64,000 bases of DNA from Pegea sp. RAD2-039 (lineage: Eukaryota > Chordata > Thaliacea > Salpida > Salpidae), in contig JAQGEQ010000007.1 of the NCBI GenBank assembly GCA_034620365.1, positions 62,001 through 126,000 of the forward strand, read 5' to 3'. The notes under the pieces are model-generated. The model did no database searches. It was not told where the DNA came from and was given only the letters and a program-made list of their open reading frames with translations. Made by a program: the position numbers and the translations under genes. Position 1 is the first letter of the stretch. Every line of letters begins with the position of its first letter. Of the stretch, positions 25,601-36,959 are shown piece after piece.

Positions 25601-25624
25601 GACATATAAACGAGCTGCTGACAT
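19674..25624 (-). CDS. BTB/POZ zinc-finger transcription factor (645 aa, 13 exons)
   Basis: Exons, in transcript order: 25624-25541, 24802-24714, 24663-24525, 21937-21785, 21732-21559, 21332-21214, 21162-21092, 21041-20732, 20681-20552, 20500-20427, 20375-20208, 20146-19858, 19811-19674; phases agree at every junction. The first four exons form a BTB domain (residues about 14-130): [56 protein letters not shown] linker follows with an acidic stretch (EVVDEDEDF). Then come two C2H2 fingers, [20 protein letters not shown], a TGEKPY linker and [14 protein letters not shown] completed in the next exon by HHLASH, then basic SPTKKRRR and a Ser/Thr-rich tail. BTB domains dimerise and recruit corepressors; the fingers bind DNA. 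Which vertebrate ZBTB it matches I cannot say. The donor at 20551 (GTTGTT) is weak. Intron 3 is 2.6 kb, most others 45-230 bp. Confidence 0.85.
22556..22738 (+). CDS. Candidate nested 60-aa protein with an amphipathic helix
   Basis: An open frame on the strand opposite the host gene, starting at an ATG about 17 bp after a tttcatcag acceptor-like site. Residues about 15-31 read [16 protein letters not shown], where hydrophobic residues fall at positions 1, 4, 5, 8, 9, 12, 13 and 16, the spacing of PKA-RII-binding helices of A-kinase anchoring proteins. This is a pattern match only. The frame is open further upstream to 22370, so it could be part of a larger exon or chance. Confidence 0.25.
   Translation: MVDSLSAHPLNPFPLSQLANNFINNALESMTSLAPEIQSANHEHLNWPAANDVITKFSHC
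23909..24319 (-). CDS. Candidate nested ORF (136 aa), unrecognised
   Basis: The longest open frame inside intron 3 of the BTB-ZF gene, on the same strand. It begins [19 protein letters not shown] and has a charged, helix-prone middle ([20 protein letters not shown]). No domain recognised. It could be an alternative exon, a nested gene or chance. A possible internal donor (TTCT|gtaagttgg, near 24190) might split it. Confidence 0.25.
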   Translation of the reverse strand: MNSLIADLESASKTRISDVRTVRMFHLHSKIERKLTSSYSLGSFCKLAAVIRSKCGEEIELESMTDRQETIKQLLDVKTKKIKDENLCETKEVDKGCRLAVKKNFEEDDARLISFISFSLPTILPPTLPRDINELD

Positions 25625-28514
25625 GCCAGATTAAAATTATTTTACTTTTAAACTTATTTTAAGCTGAAAATAGAAAAGTTGTTTTCAAAAAGTTTTTGTT
25701 GGCAAGTTAAGAGATGACGAAAAAATAAATTTGTTGATTAGTTTGTGTACAACATCATATTTACCAAAAATATAAACAATTGACTCCGTTTATTCTGAAG
25801 TAAAATCTTTAGATGAAAAGATGTTTAAAAGATCTCTCGTAATCTTCATCACCTACCTTTCCTATAATTTTGTTTATCTTTTAACTATAAGCAAACCCAA
25901 ACAAAATGAAAGAAACACAATAAAGGTCAAAATAAATAACGAAGATAAGGGAGGCATCTTCTTGTGCTGTCTGTAATCGAAATAAGGGGGGCAACTTGCT
26001 TAACGAGTGGAACAGTTTTAAGTGCTTTTACTTGATCATCTCTAGGGAGCTTTTACAGAAAATAACAAATTAATGAGGACCGACTAACAAAGACATATAC
26101 CGCTACAAGTAAATGGCTTCAGTTCTTTTGGGACTTCAGATAGGATTAATTTGCTTCTAAAGATTCACCACAGTTCTGACATTTGATTGGCTGCTGGCTG
26201 CAAACAGACTTCGTGCGCCCATCAATCACATACGCATCTTATAAGATGAAAGATTTTGAACCGGAACTAGTAAAACGGGGATTTTTTCTCGCTTTATTTG
26301 CATAAATTTAGTGATGAGGATGCGAAAGGTAAAGAGTGGAACCCTCCGTTAAAGATAATTTGAAATGTCACGCAAGGAGCTAATTGTGCGCTCATGACGT
26401 CATTAAGGGGTCGTAAAGGGTATTTATGGGTCAGAGAAATGACTTTGACAAAAATAGAAAGTTGAAAAAAAGTGAAGAAAAAAATGAAAACTGAAAAAAA
26501 TCGAACGACTTTCGTGACGTCATAAAGTCTTGAACGATCACTCTTATAACTCTAAGACTCCTACGCAAAAAGATTTCTTTAAGCTTTCTAAATAGCAGGC
26601 TACACAAATGAATAAACTGACTTCTTCTGATAAGTAACTGCTCCAACAAAAATGGTTTGCAGATTAACCAACACCAGCTAGTTCCCACACAATTACTTCT
26701 ATCATCTCTTTTTTCTCTCCACCTTATCTACATTAATTTTTTCACAACTCTTTGCTGACGCTTAGCGGATATTATTTTAATGATTTATTAATTTAAAAAG
26801 CAATTAAAAAAAAACTTGATTAATTTCGAATCAAAAATGTCATAAAATAAAAGCTTTCGGCTTGAATTAAACAATTTTTTAGCACTTACGTTTATTCTAA
26901 GAGACCTTTTTTATCAAACTAAGTTATTTATTGAAATAAAAAGTGGAATTTGGATAGTTTATTGCGCTTACTGTAACCTTTTATCAGTTCAAAAATTAAA
27001 ATTCCTTAAGCATCGAAATGAAATAGAATAATTTTCTGCATCAGCTAAATTGCTAGCAAAGAAATAAACGCAGAAATAAAAAAATAATTTGTTTCTAGTA
27101 GCTTGCTGAGCAAAACTATGTTTCGATGGCGGTTTTATTGGCAATTAAACAGGAGTTATATTAAATCAATAAAAATAAAAACTCATTTGGTCATACTAAA
27201 AGACTATTTAAAATAATAAAAACCATAAAAACCTTTAACTAAATCATATTTGTCAACTAGTAAATAAGACTTAAGCCTAATTCTTATTTCTTTATCCCTA
27301 AAGCTGCGTTCAACTAAATCAATGAAATGATAAATAACGTTACACTGAACATGGGTTGTACCAAGCATTGCAACATTTCCTAAACTCAATTCATTTATGT
27401 ATGGAAAGTATACATTTAGGTTAGACAATGAGTTATGATTCACTCCAATAACCTTTGCATACATAAAAACTATGAGTGTTTTTCAATTGATATAACAACC
27501 CAGGTGATAGATAGGAAAAAAAGTTCTAGCTTGTAATCGAATGACTTTAGTAAAATTATTTTTGTAAAGCTTATAAAAAAGTTTAAATAAGTTTTAAAAG
27601 TGTTCAGTTTGATTGGTATTTGAATATGTTAAATTGAACCGCTTATCATGCTAGCTGTAACTTAATAACAAGCTTTAATCAAACTGTTAAATCTTGATTC
27701 GGTTTTAAACAAATTATATAAATTATGCGATAAACACTAAACACTTTTATAAACTACTAATTACCATTACTAATACAAAAAGCTTTATTATTAAGGAAGC
27801 TATGTGTGAAATCATTTCGATAAGCTGATAAAAAAAATTTACTTTGATAATTGGAAAGCGATATTATTGATCTTATTATGAGAGAATTGTGATTAATTAC
27901 TAAGATAAGTGAAAAATTGTAACTTAACTAAAAAATGTCGGTGAGTAATGGGCAGTTATAGGTGATTAGGTCATATCAGGAAGTATCGATTTTAAATAGG
28001 TTTCGATCAAAACAATAATTAGCAACAATACTAAGAAAAAAGACTAGGACATTTTTATAGTAAATAAACACTTTTAAGAAACTAACGGAAATTACTTTAC
28101 AAAAATAATTGATGGTTTCTAAGCAATTGAAAAGAAAGTTAATAAAAAGTGTTACAAAGTTGCAAATGTTTTGTTAATCACAAAAACAGCTTCTGAAAGT
28201 TTTCACATAAGTTTCTGATACATCAAAGATACAAGCGGAAATCCTCATGTTTCACTAGTATTAGTAAAGATTTTTTTCGGAATTCTTCCAAAAATTCTTT
28301 TGCACTACTTTTTCATGAACAAATTACAAGTAGTAGTAACAATTGGCGGCTGAATTTGTATACTAGTATCTTACAAAATATTATTTATTACAATAAACGC
28401 GAAAGATGGTGCTTGAAAAGAGCTCTTCCCGTTAACGGACATTCTTACAATTAATATTATACACAATAATTTTTCTAACAAAATTGTATATAATTACGTT
28501 AAAAATAAAAAAAT

Positions 28515-28830
28515 TCTAGCTATGAAGTACCGGGCTCGACCCCAGGTGGAGACATATTTATAAAACTCCTGAGAAAAACCATAAAAAAACTCGTGAAAAT
28601 GTGTATTAGCGAGATGTGCTCTCTTTAGGCACCCTCCTTCACATTTATATATATAAAATATAGAAAGAATTAGATTAAAAACATGGCAATTTAATTTTCC
28701 CCATTCAATATAACGTTAAATAATTACATAATAGTAATTAATAAAAGATAATTAATTGATAATCTACAAAAGAGAAATAGAACCACAGTTTAGAAATGGA
28801 AATTGTGGCAACATTTTTATCTAAGCAAAA
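28515..28830 (-). repeat. Possible SINE-like/retroelement 3'-end relic
   Basis: Read on the minus strand, 28770-28800 (tttctaaactgtgg) matches the 3' region of the retrotransposon at 747-760. At 28595-28625 the string agagcacatctcgctaatac matches, in opposite relative orientation, the motif at about 890 and 6172. About 60 bp further is ggggtcgagcccgg, similar to the B box of tRNA-derived SINEs. No clear A box is seen, so the tRNA origin is only a suggestion. Confidence 0.3.
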
Positions 28831-29016
28831 GAAGTAATTTATACTTATAACTAAGCTCATTTTATGTTATAAGCATGATACAGTTTATTTATATGTTTAA
28901 TAATTAGACGAAAAAATGTCTAGAGATCATTAAATATTAGAACTGAAGAATTTTATGATCCTTACAAAATTATTTAATTATAACCTTCTTTACAATTGAT
29001 CAAATATTTTGCTAAT

Positions 29017-29082
29017 TTACAAAAACAGAAATTTAGCAAGTCGAGAAAATTACAAAAACAGAAATTTAGCAAGTCTAGAAAA
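29017..29082. repeat. 33-bp direct repeat, two copies
   Basis: Two adjacent, nearly identical copies of a unit starting ttacaaaaacagaaattta. It creates a repeated KFSKSRKLQKQ frame, which is probably not coding. Confidence 0.85.
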
Positions 29083-30947
29083 GTTTCAATAAAACTATTA
29101 AAGAATATATTAGCTATCTCAGCTGTTTACCAAATGAAATATTGTCTGAGTATTACATTAATGGTTAATCTTACTTTAAAATTAAAACAAAATTAAGCAA
29201 GAAATGATTTTCCGGAAGATATATAAATAAATAAATTTAATGAACTGTTAAATGAACTCAAATAAACTTAACTGAACTTAAACTTAAATGAACTTAAATG
29301 TATTAAAAACTAAAAGAAATGAATTCAAAAAAACCTAGATAACTTAACTAAGTTACTTTAAACTAGCTCATTAAAGAAGATTATATTAATTTATTTAAGA
29401 TTAACAAAGTTAAACCTATTTCAATTAATCTAAAATATGTTTCGCTTCATATAAGCTGTTCTAATAAAATATGAAAGGATTATTTTGCTAAAATTTAATG
29501 ACTTAAATGTAAACTTTGGTTTAAGAGCTTTAGCTAGTCTTTATTTTTTAACTAATTTAATTTGTAAGTTTTTTATTAAATTTACAGTACTTAATTTTTG
29601 TTTCCAAAACTCTGTATATAGCTTGCATTATTTTACAAATATATTTAACGTTGAATAAAATAATCATGTTGAATACTTAACATGAAACTTTAAGATATGT
29701 AATGCTTTAGTAGTTTCTAAATATTTAGAAACTGATTGTAATTCCATAGATTGTTTTCAAACATTTTTCCAAACTAAATTTTTTAGTTTTCTTTCAAAAG
29801 TAATTGCTGTTTCTATCTGGAAAGTTTCACAAAAGAAGTTATATTATATTTATTAAATGTTTAAAAATAGTTATTTATTTTTGTTGTCGTTATACCTTAT
29901 TTGGTACTGCATAAGCTACTTCATTTTGATATATGTAAATAGTCAATATTGCTTATATTATACTTTTTAATGCAAGTAAGCCAGCAAAAGTTTTTATTGC
30001 TTAATAATTTCATCTAATTCCTAATTTTCTACAATTATTTAATTCTAAAGATTTAATATATTTTTTTAGTTATGTTATTTTTTATTTTTACTTAATTAAG
30101 TTTTTTAATTACTTTAAATTTTAGCTTTTGAAATAAATGTATTTCAGAATTTTGTGTAATTTTGCACTTTTAGGCAATGATTTTTTATTATTGAGCTTTT
30201 TTATTTTAATAATTGCTTTAAAAATATATTTTTAAACTTTTTTTTGCTTAAAATTTAAATGGTAAATTAAACTAATTGTTTTTCAAATTTTAATGAAAAC
30301 TGTTTTCCTTTTTGTTTATAATAATAAAAAAACATTGTAAAGGTTGTTTAAACTTGATAAATAATTTGATAATTAAAAAAAATGTTTAAGTAAACAAACT
30401 TTAAACCAAAAACCATTTGATTAAATTATTGATTTTAAAACATGTTTATAGTTTTCTTTTTATTACATTTTAAGCATTTTTTATTAATTAATGTATAAAA
30501 ATAGTACAATATTATTTTAGCTCCTTGTAACTATTTTTAGCTCTAAATTGATGTTTTTGTTGGAATAATGAGGACTTTTTTTATAGTTTGATTTATTTGT
30601 TGTTTATGTCAAAAAATAAAACTTCAATTGTATAATACTTTATCAGCTATATTTAGTCATATCAAAAAAAATATATTTTTATAAATTATGTAAATAACTA
30701 AGTAATTGGTTAACTTTTTGTATTCTGGTTATAATAACTTTATTTGTTTAAAATTAATAATTATTATCTTTAATTTATGCTTAAATAGTAGTTGATAAAA
30801 AAGATAAATTATGGAAATTTAGGGACATCTTAACTAAACATTTTCAAAATTACTGTTTTTTAGTAGAAATATCAATTTTGGTTGCTTATAATATTCTGAA
30901 CTTTAAATAAGCTTTTTATTCAAAGAAATTTGCTTTTAAAACTCATT

Positions 30948-33900
30948 ATGGTGACAGGTTTGAGCTATGAAGAAGCTTTAAAGGACTCTCCCAAGTTTCA
31001 GTGAGTTTTGACCTTTCTATTTTATCTTAAAAATGTTTAATAGTTATATTTGATTTTGATAATAGGACCTAGTTATGTTTATTTAAGTTATATGACATTA
31101 TTTATTTAATTGAATTATTTTAAGTTATAAAACTTTTTTATCTAAAATTCTATTTGCTTATCAACAATATTTAAAAAAAAACAATTATTTTAATCTTTAT
31201 AATTACCTTTCAACTATTTTTATATCTTCTATGGTTCACTGAAATTAAACTTTTAGAAAGTCTAAAACAGGTTGTTTTTCAGTTTCTTTCTGCTTATATA
31301 ACACTTTTTTCATAAGATTTAAAACTAAACTAATATTGATTATATTTGCAAAATGTGACAACTAAAAACAGAGATTATTTGTTTTTACCTTTTAGTAATG
31401 ATGTACAAAAAGCTGAAAAAGAAATTCATGATTTAGAGGTACACACAGAAAAGGTATAATATTCTAACCAATTTATCATTCTAATTATAAAATTTGAATG
31501 ATTATATAATTATCAAGACTTTAAAATGACTTAAAATGTTGGTTTCATTTAGAATGTTGTTTCTACTTAAGTTTTTTGTTATATTATTTTGTTATTTAAG
31601 TTTTAAAATTTAAATCAATATTTCAAATGAGATGCTTCTTTTGTCTAAGCTTTTTAACATAAACCATAAGTGTAATTAAACATTTCAATTTATTCATTTT
31701 TGTTTATAGATTATAAAAGCTTGTTCAAGTCTCATTGATTCCGGAAAGACATACAATCTTGCTCAAAAGTAATTTATTCAAATTCAAAGCTAATTTAAAC
31801 CTGATTTTTATCATTATTAAATTTCTTTAAGTAAATTTTCTCTACAAAATCTCATATAATTTCTATTTGATTTTTAGTAACTTTGTCAAAGTTATTGGTC
31901 ATGTTGTTCAAGGTTCTTCAGAAGATGTCTTCGTAAAGGTTTTATCTTTTAGCTGATAAACGTTTGTAGAAATTTAAAGGTTCATATTTTACAGAGTACT
32001 TTATTAAAGATATGTGAAACAATTGCAGAGATTTCAAGTCATCATAAAGTCAGTTTTTTTTTTAAATAAATTAAATAATTACAAAGTGATTATTGAAATT
32101 TATCAGATTCTAATGGATCAAACTAATAGAACAGTAAAACATGAACTGAATCAGTTTATGAAATTGTAAGTAACTACTGATCTTAATGTTGAGACTTTTT
32201 CAAATCTTCCAAATCGTGTAGAGATGTAAAAGGAGCAAGTGATTTAAAAAAGACTTTTGATAAATCTTCTGAAGAATTCCAATCTTCTCTTCACAAGCAT
32301 ATTGTACCAAACAAGACAAAAAATGAGAATGATGACGTCACACATGACATCACACATCACCATAACGCTTTTCGTAAAGTATCAATGGATTACGTCTACC
32401 AAGTTAGTTCCATTCCTTTTCTCTCTTCTCATTTTAATTTCCTTTTTGCAGCTTAAATTGTTACAACATAAAAAACGACTTCAAGCTACTGAAAGGGTTG
32501 GTTGCTAGCTAGTTGTTAATTGGTTGCTAACTGGTTGTTAATTGGTTGCTAGCTAGTTGTTAATTGGTTGCTAACTAGTTGTTAATTGGTTGCTAGCTAG
32601 TTGTTAATTGGTTGCTAACTGTTTGTTAATTGGTTGTTAGCTAGTTGTTAATTGGTTGCTAACTGGTTTTAATTGGTTGCTAACTGGTTTTTAATTGGTT
32701 GCTAACTGATTTTTAATTGGTTGCTAACTGGTTGTTAATTGGTTGTGCTAGTTGTTAATTGGTTGCTAGCTAGTTGTTAATTGGTTGCTAGCTAGTTGTT
32801 AATTGGTTGCTAACTGGTTTTTAATTGGTTGCTAACTGGTTGTTAATTGGTTTTGTAAACAGCTTTTCACCTATATGCAAGCCATTCAAGTTTTCTATCA
32901 ACAAGGTTTTAATCTGATGAAAGAATTGGAACCATTTTTGCGTGGAGTCAATAAAGAGGTTTCTAATAATTAAACTTTCTTATTTGTCAATTATTTATTT
33001 CTAACTTTTTACTAATAGTTTGAAATCACTCAAAAAAAAAATTGAAAAAGTGTTTTTCAGCTGGACCGACTTAGTCACGAAGCTAAAGCAAAAAATCGTG
33101 AATTGTTTGAACAGAAAGAAAAGTACAAAGCTATGGTGAGTAATGACGTCATCGTGTAGTGACGTCACTGATGACGGGGTACATTACAGAAAGGACATAT
33201 TGGAATTTATACAAATACACTTGATGATGAAACAATCACAGAAGGTTACTTGTTCAAAAGAACTAAAAATGCTTTTAAGACGTGGAACAGGTTTGTATAT
33301 GACGTCATGACTTCGAGATTGATGTTAACTTGATCTTGTGTTATTAGGAGATGGTTTACAATCAGAAATCATCGACTTTTCTATCAAAAAAAGAACGTAA
33401 GCTTTACAGATGTTGATCTGTTTGGACTTTGAACTTGTTGCTATGCAGGAAGGCGAGCTTACGGTCGCGATTGATGACGTCAGACTATGTACGACCAAGT
33501 TAACCGATGATAGCGATCGGAAAAATTGTTTTGAAATTATTTCTGTTGATAAATCGTTTACATTACAAGCTGAAAATGACCACGTTCGCGACTTATGGAT
33601 GGACGCCATTCGAGTAAGTTGGTTGCTAGGTGATGGTGGTTGGTTGCTAGGTGATGGTTTCGAGTTAGTGGTTGGTTGCTAGATGGTGGTTGGTTGCTAG
33701 GTAGTAGTGATTGGTTTGTAGGTGATGGTTTCGAGTTAGTGGTTGGTTGCTAACTAGTGGTTGGTTGCTAGGTGATGGTGGTTGGTTGCTAGGTAGTAGT
33801 GATTGGTTTGTAGGTGATGGTTTCGAGTTAGTAGTTGGTTGCTAGGTGATGGTTGCTAGTTATTATTTATTTTTTGATTATTAGTTAATTAGTTGAGTTT

Positions 33901-36900
33901 ATTTTTTACAGAACAGTATCGGAGCCGCTTTTAAATCAAATATTAATGAGGTTAGATTGGTTGTCATAGCAACAACTTTATTGAAAAATTTCTTTATAGG
34001 AAAAATCTCCTCAACTGAAGCGGAAAGAGTCTTTATCTAATAAAGCTCCTGAAAGTAGCCATCTTTGTTTCATTCAAATTAGTTTTTTTCTCATTTCATT
34101 TTATAACAGGACCTTCTTCACCTTTATCTAATCAATGTGAAGCTTCTACAACTTCTGCTAGTATGATCAAACCCATCGAGAATATATCCTTTCTAGAAGG
34201 AAATGGAAACGCTGACATCATAACTCAAATATATCGCGTTCCTGGTAATAAGCAATGTGCCGATTGCGGAAGATCAGGTGAAAAGCTTTCATGAAACGCT
34301 TTTATTACCGCCAAATCTCGATCAGATCCCCGATGGGCAAGTTTCAGTTTGGGGATTGTTTTGTGCATCGATTGTAGTGGAATTCATCGAAGTATGGGGG
34401 TTCACATCTCGAAGGTTCGCTCGCTTACTCTCGATCAGTGGGAACCCGAAATTATACAAGTGACGTCATTATCACATTTGCCTACGTCATAGTTCATCTA
34501 AACACGTGACAGGTGATGACGAAGCTGGGTAACGAGCGTGTCAACGAAATCTACCTTTCTAGTTGTCATGGCAACCAGCCAACCATCTCACCCACCTGTA
34601 CTAAGTAGGTGAATATGTTCATTGAAGCGTTTTATTGATCACGCGTTTGCTGTTCAGTGAGCAGAGACGCGAGTTTATTCGATACAAGTATAAAGAGCGG
34701 AAGTACGTCATCAGTCTGACGTCACTGGTGGAAAAACATAACAGGTCGTTGAAAGCTGCTGGTTCAGTTGGTAGTGGTGGGAAGGTAGCAACCAAATGGG
34801 TGGTTAGCAACCGTAGTTACTTAAAGAAACAATTGAAGGAACTAGTCGTCCAGGTTGGTTAATCGCGTCTTATCGCGAAATCTGCAAATTTATTCTCATC
34901 TTTAGCAGCAGCAGCAACAGCGCGAAGAGCAAGAATTTCTGAAAGCGCCAGGTAAAAAAATGTTGATGGTAGCAGAGTAGTCTGAATTGAGTTGCAATCG
35001 CCACGTGAGGGCGTTCGCCTCGCAAATCGAGCTAAAGAAGCCAGCGCGCACATCGTTTCATCCAATCAACCACACGTCAATCACTTCCCGAAGAAAGTGA
35101 CGTCACCCGCATTACATGATTGACTGGTAGTTACTGGTCGTGTGCGTACATCAATATTATGACGTATGACATCTCGACGTCAAGCGCTATTGTCTCAGAC
35201 CTTCCCAAGGTTGACAACTAGAGTCATGTAGTCAGCCTATATGCAAGCTTGCCACCATCGACAAACTACTGAATCACTTCATTTATATAAGCATCATATC
35301 GCTTAAATCTAGTGTTTGTGGGTTCGCGTAAAGTAGCCGCGTACAATCAGAATAGTTGATGACGTCATCGTCTAACTATTGTTTCTTTGGATGCAGTGGA
35401 TAACTCGCGAAGGAAATCGCTTTTCGAAGGCGATGAACTTAACTCTTTGTTTTCGTATTTTGACGGCAGTAAGTCAAATCTCTTGCTGCCAGCGTTGCTT
35501 AGCAACCGGTGACGTTGCATGCTTGTCACCATGGGGAGTTTCCCGGTTGCATCAATCACTTCACTAGTTTTTCTTTCGTCAAATCACGTGTGACGTCATC
35601 ATTGTCGTGATCAGATCATTTCCGTTAATAGCATTGTTGTTTGTTCGTGTTCTGAGTTTCTATGACAACAGCAGACAGAGTACTGATCATTTTTGTATTT
35701 TAGGAGGACTGGACGCGGGCGATTCAGACGTGGTTGTGTTTGGACAGCCAATTAAACTCGGTGAGACGAAATTATGATAAAATCGGTTGCTATGACAACC
35801 GGAATTGTTTCAGAAAATAAATGTCGTGATTATGAAGAGCGAGAAGTTTGTGACATCAACAGACTAGACGCGAACCTTCTTTTTAGCAAGTAGGTGCCCT
35901 TGTTTGACCACTGAGACCCATCTACATCAATCTGTGTCCTTAGAGCCGCTACAGCTGGCAACATTCCTATTATGTTGTTCGCTAAAGCCAATGGAGCTGA
36001 TATTAACTGGAAAGACAGTTTTGAAGAAGGGAAAACCCCGCTGATGAAAGCAACTGCAGCTGTAAGTCGAAAATGACGTTTGACTTGTAATAACCTGATT
36101 GTAACCAGGGCAACTTGGTTACATGTGAGTACTTATTGGTGAATGGTTCCAAAGCTAACATGATGGACGATTGTGGAAGGACTGCGCTTCATTATGCCGT
36201 CATAAACAGCCATACAGGTTAGCTGGTTGCCTTGACAACCTGATAACTAACTATACGTGTCGTCATAGGGCTGGTTTGTCAACTGATTAAGAAGAAAGTC
36301 GATTTAGAAATTATTGATAAAAATGGGAAATCACCTTTACAATTAGCTGTTGATGGTGCAGACGCTGATGTCGTCACCTTGTTAGTAGATCTCTCATCTC
36401 TTCCTGATCTTCATCACTTCCTGATCTTCATCTCTTTCTGATCTTCATCTCTTCCTGATCTTCATCACTTCCTGATCTTCATCACTTCCCGATCTTCATC
36501 ACTTCCTGATCTTCATCATTTTCTAATCCTCATCTCTTTCTGATCCTCATCTCTTTCTGATCCTCATCTCTTTCTGATCTTCATCTCTTCCTGATCTTCA
36601 TCTCTTCCTGATCTTCATCACTTTCTGATCTTCATCATTTTAATTTTTTTTTTAGAATTCGGTTGAAGAAACTGAACAACGAAATGAAAGAAGATTCGAT
36701 GACGTCACAAAGTAAGTGATGACGTCATTGACTCGCTCAATAGCGTTTGACGTCATTTCGTGCAGATGATGAAATTGTGAACGAAGTATTTCGAGATTTC
36801 TCGCAGAGATCAACAGCTAACTTACAGATGACGTCACAACGCGATAGCTTCGATCATGATAAATGTCGCATCCTAGGAGGAGCAGCGATTGCTGTTCTCA

Positions 36901-36959
36901 ATCTGACGTCACTCAGTGGATCCTCACCACCTGCTGCTGATAGAGAGTCATCAGTTTGA
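30948..36959 (+). CDS. ACAP-type ArfGAP (BAR-PH-ArfGAP-ankyrin), 859 aa, 28 exons
   Basis: Exons: 30948-31000, 31396-31453, 31710-31768, 31878-31938, 31995-32048, 32107-32165, 32222-32402, 32452-32496, 32863-32958, 33061-33135, 33190-33290, 33348-33396, 33449-33613, 33912-33950, 34000-34054, 34110-34277, 34326-34459, 34513-34604, 34658-34853, 34906-34951, 35397-35468, 35704-35760, 35814-35889, 35944-36061, 36109-36217, 36269-36380, 36656-36711, 36766-36959. Phases agree throughout. Domains: BAR (about 10-245), PH (about 270-370: [20 protein letters not shown]), ArfGAP zinc finger (about 430-545: CADCGRSDPRW...[10 protein letters not shown]-x2-C-x16-C-x2-C with the arginine finger), ankyrin repeats (about 670-790) and a C-terminal VFRDFSQ motif as in human ACAP2. 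ACAPs inactivate Arf6 on endosomal and plasma membranes. Exons before 32.5 kb are AT-rich; after 33 kb they are GC-rich with tiny introns. A poly(A) signal is near 37279. Confidence 0.93.
32497..32850 (+). repeat. Intronic minisatellite in ACAP intron 8
   Basis: About 16 copies of a 21-23 bp unit close to ttggttgctaactagttgttaa. The repeat begins at the splice donor itself (AGG|gttggttgct), so the donor is part of the first repeat unit. Confidence 0.9.
33614..33865 (+). repeat. Intronic minisatellite in ACAP intron 13
   Basis: Diverged tandem and nested copies of ggttggttgctaggtgatgg alternating with ggtttcgagttagtggttg. It starts within a few bases of the splice donor, as in intron 8, and shares the ggttgcta core with it. 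Confidence 0.85.
36381..36640 (+). repeat. Intronic minisatellite in ACAP intron 26
   Basis: About 14 copies of an 18-bp unit, ctgatcttcatcacttc with variants, filling the intron between two exons of the ankyrin and C-terminal region. Confidence 0.9.

Larger units (their letters stand above)
17217..26521. repeat. Field of iterated TGACGTCA palindromes, left block
   Basis: About 30 exact TGACGTCA sites by eye: for example 17217-17224, 17229-17236, near 17394, 17755, 17775, 17928, 18264, 20700, 20813, 21013, 21180, 21261, 21340, 21450, 21534, 21656, 21767, 22640, 22707, 22960, 23123, 23300, 23637, 23713, 23812, 24262, 24335, 24932, 25120, 26394 and 26514. At least six are the longer TGATGACGTCATCA. 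They lie in exons, introns and intergenic DNA alike. The string is the consensus CREB/ATF site, but whether it is bound here is unknown. Confidence 0.85.
25625..30947. other. Intergenic region between BTB-ZF and ACAP genes (divergent)
   Basis: The first 900 bp upstream of the BTB-ZF start holds two TGACGTCA sites (26394, 26514) and may include its promoter. From 26700 to 30940 it is AT-rich without recognised genes. It contains a retroelement/SINE-like relic near 28520-28830, a two-copy 33-bp repeat at 29017-29082, and an unassigned 86-codon minus frame at 27204-27464 with no family resemblance. Confidence 0.55.

Noticed and set aside
26431-26688. Minus-strand 85-codon frame upstream of the BTB gene
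   Set aside because: Phe/Leu-rich translation of an A-rich stretch, with no splice partners or domain.
27204-27464. Minus-strand 86-codon frame
   Set aside because: Composition is plausible for protein, but there is no motif, no flanking exon and no repeat copy; left as unassigned intergenic sequence.
32497-33865. CRISPR-like or satellite interpretation of intron arrays
   Set aside because: The units are adjacent with no spacers and lie in spliced introns of an animal gene, so they are minisatellites.
35034-35396. An extra ACAP exon in the 445-bp intron 20
   Set aside because: Neighbouring exons already join in phase and no open segment with both splice sites was found; not excluded.
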